Source: Zobellia russellii (GTDB taxonomy: Bacteria > Bacteroidota > Bacteroidia > Flavobacteriales > Flavobacteriaceae). From it: a stretch of DNA of 64,000 nt. Positions 1 to 9,551 of this stretch are shown here, piece after piece. The notes under the pieces were generated by a model that saw nothing but the letters and a program-made list of their open reading frames with translations, was not told the origin of the DNA and ran no database searches. Each line of letters begins with the position of its first letter. The stretch's first letter is position 1. The position numbers and the translations under genes are program-made. The stretch spans positions 558,001 through 622,000 of the forward strand of contig NZ_JACSOI010000002.1 of the NCBI RefSeq assembly GCF_018728565.1, in the 5' to 3' direction.

Positions 1-158
1 ATGTATCCCTAATTGCTTCAAACTTATTCTACCTTAAAAGAAGTGTAGACAATATTGACCCAGAAAGCGCGTACACTGTAGGAAATTCGCAAGGTTTGGA
101 ATATTTTGGAGTTCCATCCTCAAGGAGTTACGGTCTAACTATCAATGTAAAGTTTTAA
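1..158 (+). CDS. SusC/RagA-type TonB-dependent outer-membrane porin, C-terminal end (partial)
   Basis: An open frame runs in from the left edge and stops at TAA 156-158. The last 51 residues are visible and end in GLTINVKF, the aromatic-terminated last beta-strand typical of SusC/RagA outer-membrane barrels. The phrase EYFGVPSSRSYGL just before it matches the usual SusC ending. It lies 9 bp upstream of a SusD-like gene, the standard SusC-SusD order, so the two should form one glycan import complex driven by TonB. The plug domain, carboxypeptidase-like domain and start are outside the window, so substrate class cannot be judged. Confidence 0.85.
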   Translation, partial: VSLIASNLFYLKRSVDNIDPESAYTVGNSQGLEYFGVPSSRSYGLTINVKF

Positions 159-167
159 TAGAGAACT

Positions 168-1739
168 ATGAAAAAATCAATATATATATTAATGTTCGCA
201 CTACTATCTGTAGGTGCATGTGACGATGGCTTTGAAGAATTAAATGTCAACCCTACCAAGCCAACTCAAGTTGCCGCTAGCAACAAGTTAACTGCCGTAA
301 TGAAATTTATCTCTAGTGAAAGGTATGATAACTGGAGGGCCGGCATGATTTACCAATCCACAATGATGCAACATGTAGCAACAACTGCAGGTTATTGGAG
401 TGGAGACAAATACACTTGGAACAAAGGCTATGCTTCATCTCTATTAGATAGATATTATGGAAATGCGGTAAAATCTATTGAAGATTTACAAGTACAACTA
501 GAAGAGGAAGGTGCTCCAGAAGAGATGAAAGCTATCGTGCGAATTTTACGTGTTTTCACCTATTCGAGACTTACGGACCTCTATGGCGATATTCCATATA
601 GTGAAGCTGGAAAGGCAGTTATTGAAGGGATTTTTCTTCCCAAATACGATGCTCAAAGTGAAATCTACCCAGATTTATTAAACGAACTGGAAGAGGCTTC
701 CGCTGCATTAGGCTCTGGAATTTCAGAATTTGGCCCTGCAGATGTTATCTATAATGGCGATCAAGCAAAATGGAAAAGATTGGCAAATTCCTTGATGTTA
801 CGTTTAGGTCTAAGGTTGATAAAAGTTGACCCTACAGCTTCTCAAGCGTGGGTCACAAAAGCTATAGCAGGCGGCGTAATGACTTCAAACGAAGATATTT
901 TTTACCTACAACACGATGCTGATAATAAGAACGGTATTGGTGAAGTGTTTACGGCTGATGGCAACCCAAGAATGAGTGCCACATTTATCAACTTTCTTAA
1001 AGACAATAACGATCCAAGGTTAACCGTATTGGCATCGTTACCTGCAGAAAGAATAATTTTCAAAGAAGACCCTGAAAACCCTGGTCAGTTCATAGAAGAC
1101 AGAAGAGAGGACAGAACTGAAGAGGAAAGACTAAACCCAGATGCCCAAAGAGGTTTAGTCAATGGCAAAGATGTTCCTATGCTAGAAGAGGAAAATGTTG
1201 ATTTAGACAATTTATTCAGTAATCTAAACGACTATTCTGAACCAAACAGGTTATTAATAACTTCAGAAACAGCTCCAATGATATTCCAAACCTATGCAGA
1301 GGTAGAATTTATGCTTGCAGAAGCAAATGTAAGATGGGGGCTTGCCGGTGAAGCCGAAACGCATTACAAAAACGGTGTAACTGCCGCCATGAAACATTTA
1401 TCACTTTATGGCGAAGGAGGTGTCATTGCAGATGGTGATATCGCAGATTATCTAGCCGCTAACCCTTACGATGCTGCTAATGCCCTAGAACAGATAAACA
1501 CACAATATTGGGCTGCTACTTTTTTGAATGAATATGAAACGTTCTCAAACTGGAGAAGAACTGGCTACCCGATACTTACACCAGTTAACTACCCCGGTAA
1601 TGTTACCAACGGCACCATACCAAGAAGATTAACATATTCTGAAAGCGAACAAAGTGTTAATCCGGATAACTATGCCGCTGCAATTGCAGCTCAAGGTCCA
1701 GATGTTCTTACCACTAGAGTGTGGTGGGATGTTGAATAA
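168..1739 (+). CDS. SusD-like outer-membrane lipoprotein (SusD-like_2 type)
   Basis: This is a 523-residue surface lipoprotein expected to cap the SusC barrel encoded just upstream and to capture oligosaccharides. The N terminus is a lipoprotein signal, with the lipobox cysteine at residue 18 (SVGAC) followed by DD. The next segment, FEELNVNPTKPT at about residues 22-33, is the hallmark start of mature proteins of the SusD-like_2 branch (PF12771). Helical TPR-like text such as RILRVFTYSRLTDLYGDIPY and AEVEFMLAEANVRWGL is typical of the family, as is the C-terminal WWDVE region. Length is normal. A rho-independent terminator follows within 100 bp. The substrate cannot be read from the sequence; the neighbouring sulfatase hints at a sulfated glycan. 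Confidence 0.92.
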   Translation: MKKSIYILMFALLSVGACDDGFEELNVNPTKPTQVAASNKLTAVMKFISSERYDNWRAGMIYQSTMMQHVATTAGYWSGDKYTWNKGYASSLLDRYYGNAVKSIEDLQVQLEEEGAPEEMKAIVRILRVFTYSRLTDLYGDIPYSEAGKAVIEGIFLPKYDAQSEIYPDLLNELEEASAALGSGISEFGPADVIYNGDQAKWKRLANSLMLRLGLRLIKVDPTASQAWVTKAIAGGVMTSNEDIFYLQHDADNKNGIGEVFTADGNPRMSATFINFLKDNNDPRLTVLASLPAERIIFKEDPENPGQFIEDRREDRTEEERLNPDAQRGLVNGKDVPMLEEENVDLDNLFSNLNDYSEPNRLLITSETAPMIFQTYAEVEFMLAEANVRWGLAGEAETHYKNGVTAAMKHLSLYGEGGVIADGDIADYLAANPYDAANALEQINTQYWAATFLNEYETFSNWRRTGYPILTPVNYPGNVTNGTIPRRLTYSESEQSVNPDNYAAAIAAQGPDVLTTRVWWDVE

Positions 1740-1809
1740 CATCGATTAAGATTGGTTTTAGAGAGAAACCTCTCATAATAGTTTTGAGTTAATTTTTTTA
1801 TTGAGATCG

Positions 1810-1837
1810 AAAAGGAGAGGAAACTCTCCTTTTTTTT
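1810..1837 (+). terminator. Rho-independent terminator after susD
   Basis: A GGAGAG/CTCTCC stem with a GAAA loop, extended by flanking A-T pairs, is followed by a run of eight T. It lies between the SusD-like gene and the FG-GAP gene. It may act as a partial terminator setting the susCD to downstream ratio rather than a full stop, since the next gene starts only 24 bp later. Confidence 0.8.
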
Positions 1838-1860
1838 GTATAAAATAGTATCTTGTAATT

Positions 1861-4800
1861 ATGAAAATCAGGCATTTAATATACTTCTGCTCACTACTAG
1901 TTTTATGTTGCGAAAATGCTCCTGAAGAGACCAAAGCAACACCAAAATTATTTACACTTCTCAATTCTAATGAGACAGGAATTGATTTTAATAACATCAT
2001 TAAAGATGATAAGGATAAAAACATATTTGCCTATGCCAATTTTTATGGCGGGGCAGGTGTTGGTGTGGGCGACTTTAATAATGATGGACTGCAAGACATC
2101 TTTTTTGCAGGGAATATGGTTCCTGATAAATTTTATCTGAACAAAGGAAATTTGGTTTTTGAAGATGTTACCATAAAAGCTGGCATCAAAAATTTTGATG
2201 GATGGTCTACCGGGGTCACCATTGCAGATATCAACAATGATGGACACCAAGATATTTATGTAAGCAGAGAACTGTATGATGAAAACCCGGAGTGGCGCAG
2301 AAATTTGGTGTACATTAACAATGGAGATGGCACTTTTACAGAAAAAGCCAAAGAGTTGTCCATTGCAAATACCGAAAGAACAAGACACGCAACATTCTTA
2401 GATTTTGATAAAGACGGACTATTAGATCTTTTTCTATTGACCCAACCACCAAATCCGGGAAGTCTTTCTCAATATCACAGTGCGGACAATTTACTCATAC
2501 CAGAATATGCACTAAAACTTTACAAAAACAATGGTACTAAGTTCAAAGACGTATCAAAAACTGCAGGTATAGACCGCACCGGTTTTCCTAATGCCGTATC
2601 GGCGAGTGACATTAATAATGACGGATGGCCAGACCTCTATGTGGCCAATGATTTTTATGCACCAGATTTTCTATTTCTAAATAATCAAGACGGCACATTC
2701 ACAAGCATTGAAAAAAACGCTTTAAAACAAACGTCTTACTATAGTATGGGTGTAGATGTAGCCGATATCAATAATGACCAAAATTTAGATGTATTTGTAC
2801 TGGATATGGTGTCTGAAGATAATTTCAGATTAAAATCCAACATGAGCGGTATGAACATTGGTGCTTTTTGGAAAGTAGTAGAAGACGGTGGCGGATATCA
2901 ATACATGTATAATACACTACAGCTAAACAACGGTAATGAAACCTTCAGTAACATTGCGCAATTTACCGGTATGTCCGCAACAGATTGGAGCTGGTCTAAT
3001 CTTATAGCCGATTTTGACAATGATGGTCTAAAAGATACGTATGTCACCAACGGATTATTGCGTGATATTAGAAATACAGATGCGGATAAAAATGTAGCCC
3101 ATTATATAAATACCACTAGAGCACAATGGCTACAGAACAATCCCAATGCCCAAAACGTTAAAAGCATATGGGATATCGTAGACCTTGAAAAAGCGGTTAG
3201 CATGGTCCCATCCCAACCTTTAAAAAACTACGCCTATCAAAATTTGGGCGATTTGGAATTTAAAAATACTTCCACTGAATGGGGTTTGGACAATGAATCT
3301 TTCTCCAACGGATCAGCATATGCCGATTTAGATAACGATGGTGATTTAGATTTGGTGGTCAATAACATCAACAGTGAGGCATTTATTTACAGAAATAATT
3401 CGGAAGCAAAACCAAACAGTAACTATCTAAGAATACAATTGGTCGATAAAAACAACGGACCAACATTTGGAGCTAGGGTAAACATATACACTCAAAATGG
3501 TGTACAAACCTTAGAGACTACAAACGTACGTGGTATTTATTCTACCAGTGAACTTACGCTACATTTTGGATTAAAGAATTTGACACAAGTAGACAGTCTA
3601 ACGGTTGTTTGGCCCAATGGAAAAAGTACTGTAAAAAGAGACATCTCGGCAAATCAACTGTTAGAAATTTCATCTGACGAATCTGAAATTTTAGACGTTA
3701 AAAATGAAGGAACGGATAAGACTCTTTTTGCAGATATGACCGATGTTTTTCCTGCAAAATTTAAACATCAAGAGAATCAATTCGATGATTTTGAGAAACA
3801 AATACTGTTGCCACATAAGCTTTCTCAATTTGGACCAGCCCTGACCGCGGGAGATATCAATGATGACGGATTGGATGATTTCTATATTGGCGGTGCCGCC
3901 AACCAAGCACCTACCCTATTCATTCAACAAAAAGATGGCAATTTTGAAGAAAGTCAGGTTGCATTTTGGCAAAAAGAAGCCGGTTATGAAGATGTAGATG
4001 CCTTATTTGTTGACATCAATAATGACGGATTAAAAGATTTGTACGTAGTAAGTGGTGGTAATGAGTATCCAAAAAACGATTTTCACTATACCGATAGAAT
4101 CTACCTAAACCAAGGTAATGCGACCTTTAAAAAAGGAGCCATTTTAAATGCTAAAAGAATTAGTGGCTCTGTAGTAAAATCCGCCGATTATGACGGTGAT
4201 GGTGATATGGACCTTTTTGTTGGTGGCAGACATACTCCGCAACAATACCCAAACCCATCTTCTAGCATGTTATTGGTAAACGACAATGGGCAATTGGTGA
4301 ACCAAACAGAATTATTATCCCCACAATTGTTGCAAATAGGAATGATTACCGATGCCATTTGGAGCGATTATGACAATGACCTAGATTTGGATTTAATGAT
4401 TGTAGGCGAATGGATGCCTATTACCATTTTTGAAAACAATAATGGTAACCTATCAAAGGTTGAGAATGAAAATTTTACATCAAGCTACGGCTGGTGGTTC
4501 AGCATAGAACAAGGAGATTTTGACAATGATGGAGATTTGGATTATATAGCAGGGAATTTAGGTCTTAACTACAAGTACAAAACTAGCACTGACAAACCTT
4601 TTGATGTATATTATAATGACTTTGACGCCAATGGTAATGCAGATATTGTTCTAGGATATTACAACAAGGAAAAACATTATCCATTAAGAGGGTTTTCATG
4701 TTCATCGGAACAAATTCCTGCCCTAAAGAAAAAAATAGTAAAGTATGATGCCTTTGCCTCTATGGAGCTAAAGGATGTATATGGTGAAGAAAAACTGAAA

Positions 4801-5199
4801 AACTCCCTGCATTACAGCGCAGACACTTTTGCATCGGTATACATTGAAAACCTAGGCAATGGTCAATTTAAAATAACGGACTTGCCCAATGTAGCACAAC
4901 TATCTAACCTCAATGATATGCTTGTAAGGGATTTTAACGGTGACGGAGCATTAGATGTTCTTGCCATAGGCAACTTATACGTTTCAGAGATAGAAACCCC
5001 AAGAAACGACGCAGGAACAGGACTACTGTTGTTGGGAGATGGTACCGGGAGCTTTTCTGCTAAAAGAGGGTCAGAGATAGGGTTCTTTGCAGATAGGGAC
5101 GCCAAAAAACTGGTTACCTTAAGCAATGTTCAAAATGACTATTTCTTGGTGGGCAATAATGATGATGTCCTTCAGATTTTTGAATTACAGAAAAACTAA
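1861..5199 (+). CDS. FG-GAP/VCBS repeat and ASPIC/UnbV domain lipoprotein
   Basis: This 1112-residue protein starts with a lipoprotein-like signal (LVLCC, cysteines 16 and 17). Residues about 60-520 hold FG-GAP/VCBS beta-propeller repeats with calcium-loop motifs of the D-x-N-x-DG-x-x-D type (DFNNDGLQDI, DINNDGHQDI, DFDNDGLKDT). An ASPIC/UnbV domain lies at about 535-600 (GARVNIYTQNG ... VVWPNGKST). A second propeller array fills about 655-1100 (DINDDGLDDF, DYDGDGDMDL, DFNGDGALDV). Proteins of this architecture often follow SusC-SusD pairs in marine flavobacteria, and I infer a surface glycan- or ligand-binding role. No catalytic motif is visible. Its stop codon directly abuts the stop codon of the convergent sulfatase gene, with no intergenic space. 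Confidence 0.88.
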   Translation: MKIRHLIYFCSLLVLCCENAPEETKATPKLFTLLNSNETGIDFNNIIKDDKDKNIFAYANFYGGAGVGVGDFNNDGLQDIFFAGNMVPDKFYLNKGNLVFEDVTIKAGIKNFDGWSTGVTIADINNDGHQDIYVSRELYDENPEWRRNLVYINNGDGTFTEKAKELSIANTERTRHATFLDFDKDGLLDLFLLTQPPNPGSLSQYHSADNLLIPEYALKLYKNNGTKFKDVSKTAGIDRTGFPNAVSASDINNDGWPDLYVANDFYAPDFLFLNNQDGTFTSIEKNALKQTSYYSMGVDVADINNDQNLDVFVLDMVSEDNFRLKSNMSGMNIGAFWKVVEDGGGYQYMYNTLQLNNGNETFSNIAQFTGMSATDWSWSNLIADFDNDGLKDTYVTNGLLRDIRNTDADKNVAHYINTTRAQWLQNNPNAQNVKSIWDIVDLEKAVSMVPSQPLKNYAYQNLGDLEFKNTSTEWGLDNESFSNGSAYADLDNDGDLDLVVNNINSEAFIYRNNSEAKPNSNYLRIQLVDKNNGPTFGARVNIYTQNGVQTLETTNVRGIYSTSELTLHFGLKNLTQVDSLTVVWPNGKSTVKRDISANQLLEISSDESEILDVKNEGTDKTLFADMTDVFPAKFKHQENQFDDFEKQILLPHKLSQFGPALTAGDINDDGLDDFYIGGAANQAPTLFIQQKDGNFEESQVAFWQKEAGYEDVDALFVDINNDGLKDLYVVSGGNEYPKNDFHYTDRIYLNQGNATFKKGAILNAKRISGSVVKSADYDGDGDMDLFVGGRHTPQQYPNPSSSMLLVNDNGQLVNQTELLSPQLLQIGMITDAIWSDYDNDLDLDLMIVGEWMPITIFENNNGNLSKVENENFTSSYGWWFSIEQGDFDNDGDLDYIAGNLGLNYKYKTSTDKPFDVYYNDFDANGNADIVLGYYNKEKHYPLRGFSCSSEQIPALKKKIVKYDAFASMELKDVYGEEKLKNSLHYSADTFASVYIENLGNGQFKITDLPNVAQLSNLNDMLVRDFNGDGALDVLAIGNLYVSEIETPRNDAGTGLLLLGDGTGSFSAKRGSEIGFFADRDAKKLVTLSNVQNDYFLVGNNDDVLQIFELQKN

Positions 5200-6663
5200 T
5201 TAATCAATACGCCCGGGAAATCGGGTTTCACTTCCTTTCATTTCTAAAAGGGAATCGCCCAATTTGGCTCGCATATCATCCGCCAATTTTTGTATGGTCT
5301 TTACCACTTCTGGATGAGCTGCTGCTACATCGGTAGTTTCGCTTTCATCCTGTTCTAAATCATAGAGTTCAATTTGCTCTAGATCGATCATTTTATACAC
5401 CCCGGGCAATCCATCTTTACCAGGGGTTTGTCCGTTCATAGTTCTGTACTTGTGAGGAAAATAAAGCTTCCATTTCCCATACCGCACCCCAAATAGCTCA
5501 TTTACACGATAATAAAAGAAATAGGCTTCTTGCGGACTCTCATCTGTTTTGCCTGTAAATAAAGACCATGCGCTTTTACCGTCTATCTCTTTCTCTGCCA
5601 AAGGGGCATTGACAACCTCTGCTATTGAAGGTAAAATATCTATTGCCATAACAGGTGCCTCAATAGTAATTCCAGCTTTTATTTCTTTCGGATATTTAAT
5701 GATGAACGGTTCACGTTGACCACCTTCCCATCCAGTGCCCTTACCCTCTCTAAATGGTAAAGCACTTCCGGAGTGATTTCCGTATGCCAACCAAGGTCCA
5801 TTATCAGAAGTAAAAATAATAATGGTATTTTGGGTCAATCCATTCTTATCAATAGCCTTTATAATTTCACCTACAGACCAATCCAATTCCATAATAACGT
5901 CACCGTACAATCCTCTTTTAGATTTTCCCTTAAACTTATCGGACACAAATAAAGGTACGTGGGGCTGAGGATGCGGTACATACAAAAAGAATGGGTTTTC
6001 TTTATTACGATTAATGAAGTCAACACTACGCTCTGTAATCTCAGTAGTCAAATTCGTTTGATCCGTTAATGTATCCAATACCTTTTCATTCTCATAAAGA
6101 GGCAAGGGACCAAAATTAAAAATAGGACCTTGCTGCGGATGTAACGGCCACATATCATTGGAATAAGGTATGCCATAATATTCATCAAACCCTTGATTAT
6201 TGGGCATAAATTTTTTTGCATCTCCCAAATGCCATTTTCCAAAAACAGCCGTAGCATACCCTTCCGCTTTCAATAATTCTGCGAGGGTAGTTTCATCAGG
6301 ATTCAAACCTACTTTACTATTGGGCATAAAAGCGTTATGAATACCGATCCTATTAGGATATGTCCCCGTTAATATACCTGCCCTTGAGGCGGAACACACA
6401 GCTTGAGCAGCGTAAAAATGGGTAAGCATTGCACCGTCTTTAGCCATTTGGTCCAAATTGGGAGTATCTATGTCGTGAGCACCAAAAACGCCCACATCAT
6501 TGTAACCTTGGTCATCCGTAAAAATTAAAATAACATTAGGTCTACCATTTGCAGCAACTCCGGTTTTCTGAGCCAAAAGACGCTGACCCATAACCAATAG
6601 GAATATTATAAAGCAAATTGACCTTGAACTCATAACTATTATTTTGACTCTATTAATGGACAT
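5200..6663 (-). CDS. Secreted sulfatase, family S1 (formylglycine-dependent)
   Basis: This 487-residue sulfatase hydrolyses sulfate esters, probably on a polysaccharide or its oligosaccharides. Calcium-binding aspartates are seen in FTDDQGYND (D50, D51). The nucleophile motif CSASR at residues 90-94 followed by AGILTG fits the C-x-A-x-R signature in which the cysteine becomes formylglycine in S1 sulfatases. GKWHLG at about 141-146 and FTSDNGP at about 284-290 are further active-site segments. The N terminus carries a hydrophobic signal (SICFIIFLLVMGQRLLAQ); starting at Met11 would give a tidier signal peptide than Met1. It is the last gene of the minus-strand operon, 22 bp after the cytochrome chimera. 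The maturase (anSME) is not in the window. Confidence 0.95.
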   Translation of the reverse strand: MSINRVKIIVMSSRSICFIIFLLVMGQRLLAQKTGVAANGRPNVILIFTDDQGYNDVGVFGAHDIDTPNLDQMAKDGAMLTHFYAAQAVCSASRAGILTGTYPNRIGIHNAFMPNSKVGLNPDETTLAELLKAEGYATAVFGKWHLGDAKKFMPNNQGFDEYYGIPYSNDMWPLHPQQGPIFNFGPLPLYENEKVLDTLTDQTNLTTEITERSVDFINRNKENPFFLYVPHPQPHVPLFVSDKFKGKSKRGLYGDVIMELDWSVGEIIKAIDKNGLTQNTIIIFTSDNGPWLAYGNHSGSALPFREGKGTGWEGGQREPFIIKYPKEIKAGITIEAPVMAIDILPSIAEVVNAPLAEKEIDGKSAWSLFTGKTDESPQEAYFFYYRVNELFGVRYGKWKLYFPHKYRTMNGQTPGKDGLPGVYKMIDLEQIELYDLEQDESETTDVAAAHPEVVKTIQKLADDMRAKLGDSLLEMKGSETRFPGRID

Positions 6664-6685
6664 TTTTCAATACCGTTTCCTCTTT

Positions 6686-8743
6686 TTAATTCAGCACTAC
6701 TTCATCAATGAAAATCCAGCTTTTACCACCAGGATCAGTGTGCCAATCAGGGTTTTTCAAGGGACTCTTAATGGATAGTTTTACATACTTTGCTTGGGTG
6801 GGAGGTATGTCTAAATCGAAAAAAGTGAGTTTCACCTCGGCATTGGGTTTCTCTTCTCCTATATCTTTTCTCCCTACTTCCTTAAAGTTAGTACCATCAT
6901 TGGAAACCGATACCACAAAAGATGTGGGGTAAAAAATCCAACTTGCAGGTGCGGACAATGCACCAATAGATACTTTTGAAATGGCGTTCTGCTCTTTCAG
7001 CTCTACCACGGCATTCAAGTGCTTTCCTTCAAAACCCAACCAGTTACCATCTACAAAATTGGTAGACCCACGCTTTTGATCCATTAAAGTTTTACCTTTT
7101 TTCCCTTGATACTTATCATTGGGCACCGTTAATAAATCTACATCGGCATAGGCTATATTGTTCTTAATAAACGTTCGTTCGGTAATGTTGCTTGGCTCCC
7201 ATTCTTTTTTTGCAGCAATCGCTTTCACATTTGCCGTTGTCTCTAATGTGATCGCACCATCATACTTCAAGGAAGATTCCGTGGGCTCAGAGCCATCAAG
7301 CGTATAGTAAATCTCAGTACCATCAAATAGGCTTTCAATAGCTATGGTTAAACTATCACTAAAAAAACTACGGTCACTTATAATGGTGGGCGGATCTAAA
7401 ACGGTTGCCTTAAATACATCTGCCTTAATTTGCTGAATGGTCACTCCCGGTAAATTCTGCTGTAATTGTGCCAGTCCGTCTTCCGTAACATCAGTTTTCC
7501 ATAAATAAATATTACGAAGCTTTTTATTTTCCTTTAAATCAAGAACGATCTTATCGGTAACAGCGGTACCATATAAATTTAACGACTCTAACAGTTCAAG
7601 ATCACTAAGATATTTCCCAATAGCATCAGTTACTTTAGTATGCTGTAACTTTAATTTCAACAGATTTTTAAACGGTTTCAATTCTGACGCAAGATCATCG
7701 TTAAAGTTGCTGAACCCTAAATCTAGCTCTACAATGTTGGATGCATATTCTTCAAGCACTTCTAACGTATCGTCAGTAATAGAATCCATACTTGCCATAT
7801 TCACCGAGAGCAAGTGATTCTCACTAGATAAGGTTTGAACCGATATACCGGCGCGCCTAACATGTTGCAACCATTCTTGCGGCACTTCCATTGCTTCTTT
7901 CGTTAATACGGCAATTGTAGAAGTGTCTTGTTCCAATGAAGTTAATATTCCTGCTATATTTCCTTCCCTAGTCAGTTCATTTACTTTACACTCAAAGCAA
8001 TTGTTATTTTCCATCCACCATTCAAGCAAAGCCTTTTCATTATCGGTCAATTGCACCTTACCTTTTGGAGGCATATGTTCATCATGATCTAAAGGCAGAT
8101 GCACCCTTTCCAAGAACAAAGATTTTTCTTGACCTGAAATAGTATCTAAAAGACTACCCGTATCACCACCTTTAATAATATCATTAGGTGAACCCATTAG
8201 CAAACCACCTTTAGCCTTGCTTTCATTATGGCAGCTTACACATTTAGCGTCAAAAATAGGTTGTATGACTTGGGCGTAAACCTGAGCCTCTTCAATATTT
8301 GTAATGACAATAGCTTCTTTTTCATCTACAAATAAATAATCTTCTCCATGGGTCATATTACCGCCAAAGTGACCGGTAAGGCTAATTAATGCCAATACCA
8401 ATATAAACGTTGGAATATAGGTTTTTCTAATCCACCCAATTTTACTTCGTTTCACCAAATAGAGAAGTACTGTTGTAACGGTAAACGCAACTGCCATCCA
8501 CCTATGTAGAAAAAGGGAATCTTCATCATAACCACTTTCCTCTCCGAGCAACCACCCGGTACCCAGTGAAAATATTGCCGTAATACCCGCTACCAAAAGT
8601 GTAAATTCTACTACCTCAGTAAAAGATTCTTTTGATTTTAATCTACCATAAACCTCTAAAATAAAGGCAAGCATGATGATACCTATGGGCAGGTGAACAA
8701 AAAGCGGGTGCAGGTGTCCTATTTGTATTCCTAATTGAATCAT
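6686..8743 (-). CDS. Membrane c-type cytochrome chimera: DUF2231, PSCyt1 haem domain, LRR, Fn3-associated and discoidin-like domains
   Basis: This 685-residue protein has an unusual modular build. Residues 1-125 contain four or so membrane segments of DUF2231 type, with the start LHPLFVHLPIG. A PSCyt1-like haem domain follows at about 155-250, with CVSCH at 168-172 and a later H-M-P-P (HMPPKGKVQL) that could give the distal ligand. Leucine-rich-repeat text lies at about 300-440 (LLKLKLQHTKVTDAIG, LESLNLYGTAVTD). A chitobiase/Fn3-associated module (IYYTLDGSEPTES) at about 455-535 and a discoidin-like domain (WIFYPTSFVVSVSNDG; SWIFIDEVVLN) close the protein. I infer an inner-membrane anchored periplasmic electron carrier with binding modules. 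It starts 1 bp after the stop of the preceding lipoprotein gene, so the two are translationally close. Confidence 0.85.
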   Translation of the reverse strand: MIQLGIQIGHLHPLFVHLPIGIIMLAFILEVYGRLKSKESFTEVVEFTLLVAGITAIFSLGTGWLLGEESGYDEDSLFLHRWMAVAFTVTTVLLYLVKRSKIGWIRKTYIPTFILVLALISLTGHFGGNMTHGEDYLFVDEKEAIVITNIEEAQVYAQVIQPIFDAKCVSCHNESKAKGGLLMGSPNDIIKGGDTGSLLDTISGQEKSLFLERVHLPLDHDEHMPPKGKVQLTDNEKALLEWWMENNNCFECKVNELTREGNIAGILTSLEQDTSTIAVLTKEAMEVPQEWLQHVRRAGISVQTLSSENHLLSVNMASMDSITDDTLEVLEEYASNIVELDLGFSNFNDDLASELKPFKNLLKLKLQHTKVTDAIGKYLSDLELLESLNLYGTAVTDKIVLDLKENKKLRNIYLWKTDVTEDGLAQLQQNLPGVTIQQIKADVFKATVLDPPTIISDRSFFSDSLTIAIESLFDGTEIYYTLDGSEPTESSLKYDGAITLETTANVKAIAAKKEWEPSNITERTFIKNNIAYADVDLLTVPNDKYQGKKGKTLMDQKRGSTNFVDGNWLGFEGKHLNAVVELKEQNAISKVSIGALSAPASWIFYPTSFVVSVSNDGTNFKEVGRKDIGEEKPNAEVKLTFFDLDIPPTQAKYVKLSIKSPLKNPDWHTDPGGKSWIFIDEVVLN

Positions 8744-8744
8744 G

Positions 8745-9551
8745 CTATTGTATAATTATTTCATCTATAAAAACCCAAGGCGTTGTTCCTTTGCCTTGGT
8801 GCCATACTGGAATTTCGCTTAGTGGATGTATTACCACATTCAACGTATTGTACATTCCTGTACTCACCGGTACATGTAAAAATGTGGAACTGTTAGGTGT
8901 TTCTTGTTCACTCTTTGCAAACGTCCTTTCTCCTATTAATTCCCCCTCATTAAAAACTTCAATTTTACCAGGTGCGAATATCCAGTTGGATTGATTGGTC
9001 AATACACTGACCACTATTTTATTGACCGTGCTATTCTTTTCTAGCTGAAGTGATGCCGTTATCTTCTCCGTTTGAAAACCCATCCACTGTTTATCCCCTG
9101 CAAATTGGGCACTTCCTTTTTTCAAATCTGATAACCCCATGGCACCCATACCTGAATATTTCTCACTAGGTTCCGGTTTAATTGCTACCTCCTTAATAGC
9201 ACTATTCTTGACAATCTTTACCACTTCTAATACAACTTCATCACTTTCTTTATAATCCGGATGAAACATTTTAGCCTTGATTACGGCACTTTCCTGTATT
9301 TTCAATGGTCCAGAAAACACCTTTGCATTTTGATTTACCGAGCTACCATCCAAGGTATATTTTATTATTGAATTTGGCATATCTACGTTGAAACTGAGCA
9401 TAGTATACGAATCGAAAAATATGGACGACACTTGAACACGAGGGTTGGATAATTGAAATAAGGCTGTTGGTGCATGTTCCGTATTTTGAGAAATACAGGC
9501 TTGGCACAATACTAGAACTATAGCTATTGAATAGAACATTCGTTTGATCAT
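8745..9551 (-). CDS. Chitobiase/Fn3-associated and discoidin-like domain lipoprotein
   Basis: The 268-residue product begins with a signal that ends LCQAC at about residue 19, so it is probably lipidated. A chitobiase C-terminal/Fn3-associated module at about 40-110 carries IIKYTLDGSSVNQ. A discoidin-like half follows (SNWIFAPGKIEVF; TPWVFIDEIIIQ at the end). The two modules match in order and in key positions the last 230 residues of the next gene in the operon (6686-8743), so one arose by duplication. No catalytic residues are evident. I infer a carbohydrate- or partner-binding accessory protein. Its start overlaps the upstream gene by 4 bp (ATGA type), which points to coupled translation. 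Confidence 0.75.
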   Translation of the reverse strand: MIKRMFYSIAIVLVLCQACISQNTEHAPTALFQLSNPRVQVSSIFFDSYTMLSFNVDMPNSIIKYTLDGSSVNQNAKVFSGPLKIQESAVIKAKMFHPDYKESDEVVLEVVKIVKNSAIKEVAIKPEPSEKYSGMGAMGLSDLKKGSAQFAGDKQWMGFQTEKITASLQLEKNSTVNKIVVSVLTNQSNWIFAPGKIEVFNEGELIGERTFAKSEQETPNSSTFLHVPVSTGMYNTLNVVIHPLSEIPVWHQGKGTTPWVFIDEIIIQ

